From a candidate division CSSED10-310 bacterium (GTDB lineage: Bacteria > CSSED10-310 > JAFGJC01): DNA of 6,335 nucleotides. Made by a program: the position numbers and the translations under genes. The first letter of the stretch is position 1. Every line of letters begins with the position of its first letter. A model generated the notes under the pieces. That model saw nothing but the letters and a program-made list of their open reading frames with translations. It was not told where the DNA came from and searched no databases. Location of the stretch: contig JAFGJC010000186.1 in NCBI GenBank assembly GCA_016929305.1, positions 1 through 6,335 on the forward strand, written 5' to 3'. Below are positions 5,889-6,335 of this stretch, in pieces.

Positions 5889-6335
5889 TCATCCACAGGT
5901 CTTTGATTTTTTATACAGTTTCCAGTGAACACCAAGCCAGTTACCCGTTAACATACTTCTGATCTTCGACAGACTCACTTTCCTGGAGTTCTGAATGCGT
6001 CGTCGCTCAATCCTGTATTTAGGAATTGTAATGATTCCTTTATATAAACTTAAAATAAAAGTAAAAAACTGTCCTCTAAACAGACTCTTCACTGCAATAA
6101 ATAACCAATTAGCCAGGATATGCGGTAAATACAAAAAAAGAAGTGCTGTGGGTAGATTTTTATAGATCAACCAGATCAGATTTCGATGGTATAGCGAAAA
6201 TGTATAAGTGGGTGCAGCAGTAGCGCGGACTTTGTGCCAGACCAACGCCTTTGGGATTATCATGGTTTTGAATCCGCCAATAAGGGCTCTGAATGACAAA
6301 TCCAAATCCTCTGCAAACGCAAAAAAAGTTTCATC
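5889..6335 (-). CDS. Family 2 glycosyltransferase, C-terminal part (cut by right edge)
   Basis: The open frame continues to the right edge, so only the last 148 residues are visible and the true start lies outside. The visible part begins D-E-T-F-F-A-F-A-E-D-L-D-L-S-F-R-A, which is the typical D-E-x-F-F-x-x-x-E-D-x-D-L-S motif of GT2 inverting glycosyltransferases of the rhamnosyltransferase-like group, with the E-D pair expected near the catalytic base. It is followed by the usual G-x-K-x-x-x-x-P-x-A-x-V-W-H stretch and H-R-N-L-I-W. A hydrophobic region (about residues 57-90 of the visible part) probably contacts or enters the inner membrane. The tail is basic (R-I-E-R-R-R-I-Q, then R-K-V-S-L-S-K-I), also common in this group. 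The likely role is adding a sugar to O-antigen, exopolysaccharide or another surface glycan; donor and acceptor cannot be told. Its stop is 7 bp from that of the convergent nucleotidyltransferase gene. Confidence 0.88.
   Translation of the reverse strand, partial: DETFFAFAEDLDLSFRALIGGFKTMIIPKALVWHKVRATAAPTYTFSLYHRNLIWLIYKNLPTALLFLYLPHILANWLFIAVKSLFRGQFFTFILSLYKGIITIPKYRIERRRIQNSRKVSLSKIRSMLTGNWLGVHWKLYKKSKTCG

Noticed and set aside
5882..5923. Inverted repeat GGAAACT...AGTTTCC across the convergent gene ends, considered as a bidirectional terminator
   Set aside because: The arms are only 7 bp with a 28-nt loop, and no T-run follows on either strand in the right place; it is too weak to call a terminator.
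5438..6335. MNT/HEPN toxin-antitoxin pair
   Set aside because: The convergent neighbour has glycosyltransferase family 2 motifs and a membrane region, not a HEPN fold signature (no R-x4-6-H motif in a small helical protein), and it is on the opposite strand.

Overview
The window looks like chromosomal core DNA from an anaerobic, probably Gram-negative bacterium of low-to-moderate GC content. The main clue is a five-gene minus-strand operon that pairs succinyl-CoA synthetase (sucC, sucD) with a four-subunit-type 2-oxoglutarate:ferredoxin oxidoreductase (korD, korA, korB). Anaerobes with an oxidative or reductive TCA cycle, for example some sulfate-reducing Desulfobacterota, use this ferredoxin enzyme in place of the NAD-linked 2-oxoglutarate dehydrogenase. 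The taxonomic guess is an inference and is not fixed by the sequence.

Layout. Positions 1-3636 are on the minus strand and read from right to left: sucC (GTG start, strong Shine-Dalgarno), sucD (4-nt ATGA overlap with sucC), korD (a small 2x[4Fe-4S] ferredoxin subunit, about 100 nt downstream of sucD), korA, and korB (8-nt overlap with korA, cut by the left window edge after 23 codons). Together they interconvert 2-oxoglutarate, CoA and oxidised ferredoxin with succinyl-CoA, CO2 and reduced ferredoxin, and interconvert succinyl-CoA with succinate coupled to nucleotide phosphorylation. Positions 3637-3891 are a divergent intergenic region. It has a plausible sigma70-type promoter for the sucC operon, two perfect 10-bp palindromes centred 21 bp apart at that promoter, and a strong ribosome-binding site for the gene on the other strand.

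Positions 3892-5316 (plus strand) encode a Mur ligase of the MurC/Mpl type with several signature residues changed, so its substrate is uncertain. After a 121-bp gap with its own candidate promoter comes a 147-aa minimal-type nucleotidyltransferase (5438-5881) whose Gly-Ser motif is altered. It converges, with only 7 bp between the stop codons, on the 3' part of a family 2 glycosyltransferase (minus strand, 5889 to the right edge), which probably acts in cell-surface polysaccharide synthesis.

I see no rRNA, tRNA, CRISPR array, insertion sequence, phage gene or convincing intrinsic terminator. No clearly new multi-gene system is visible. The items most worth a second look are the divergent Mur ligase, the orphan nucleotidyltransferase with a degenerate motif, the palindromes at the sucC promoter, and the start-site signal of korD.
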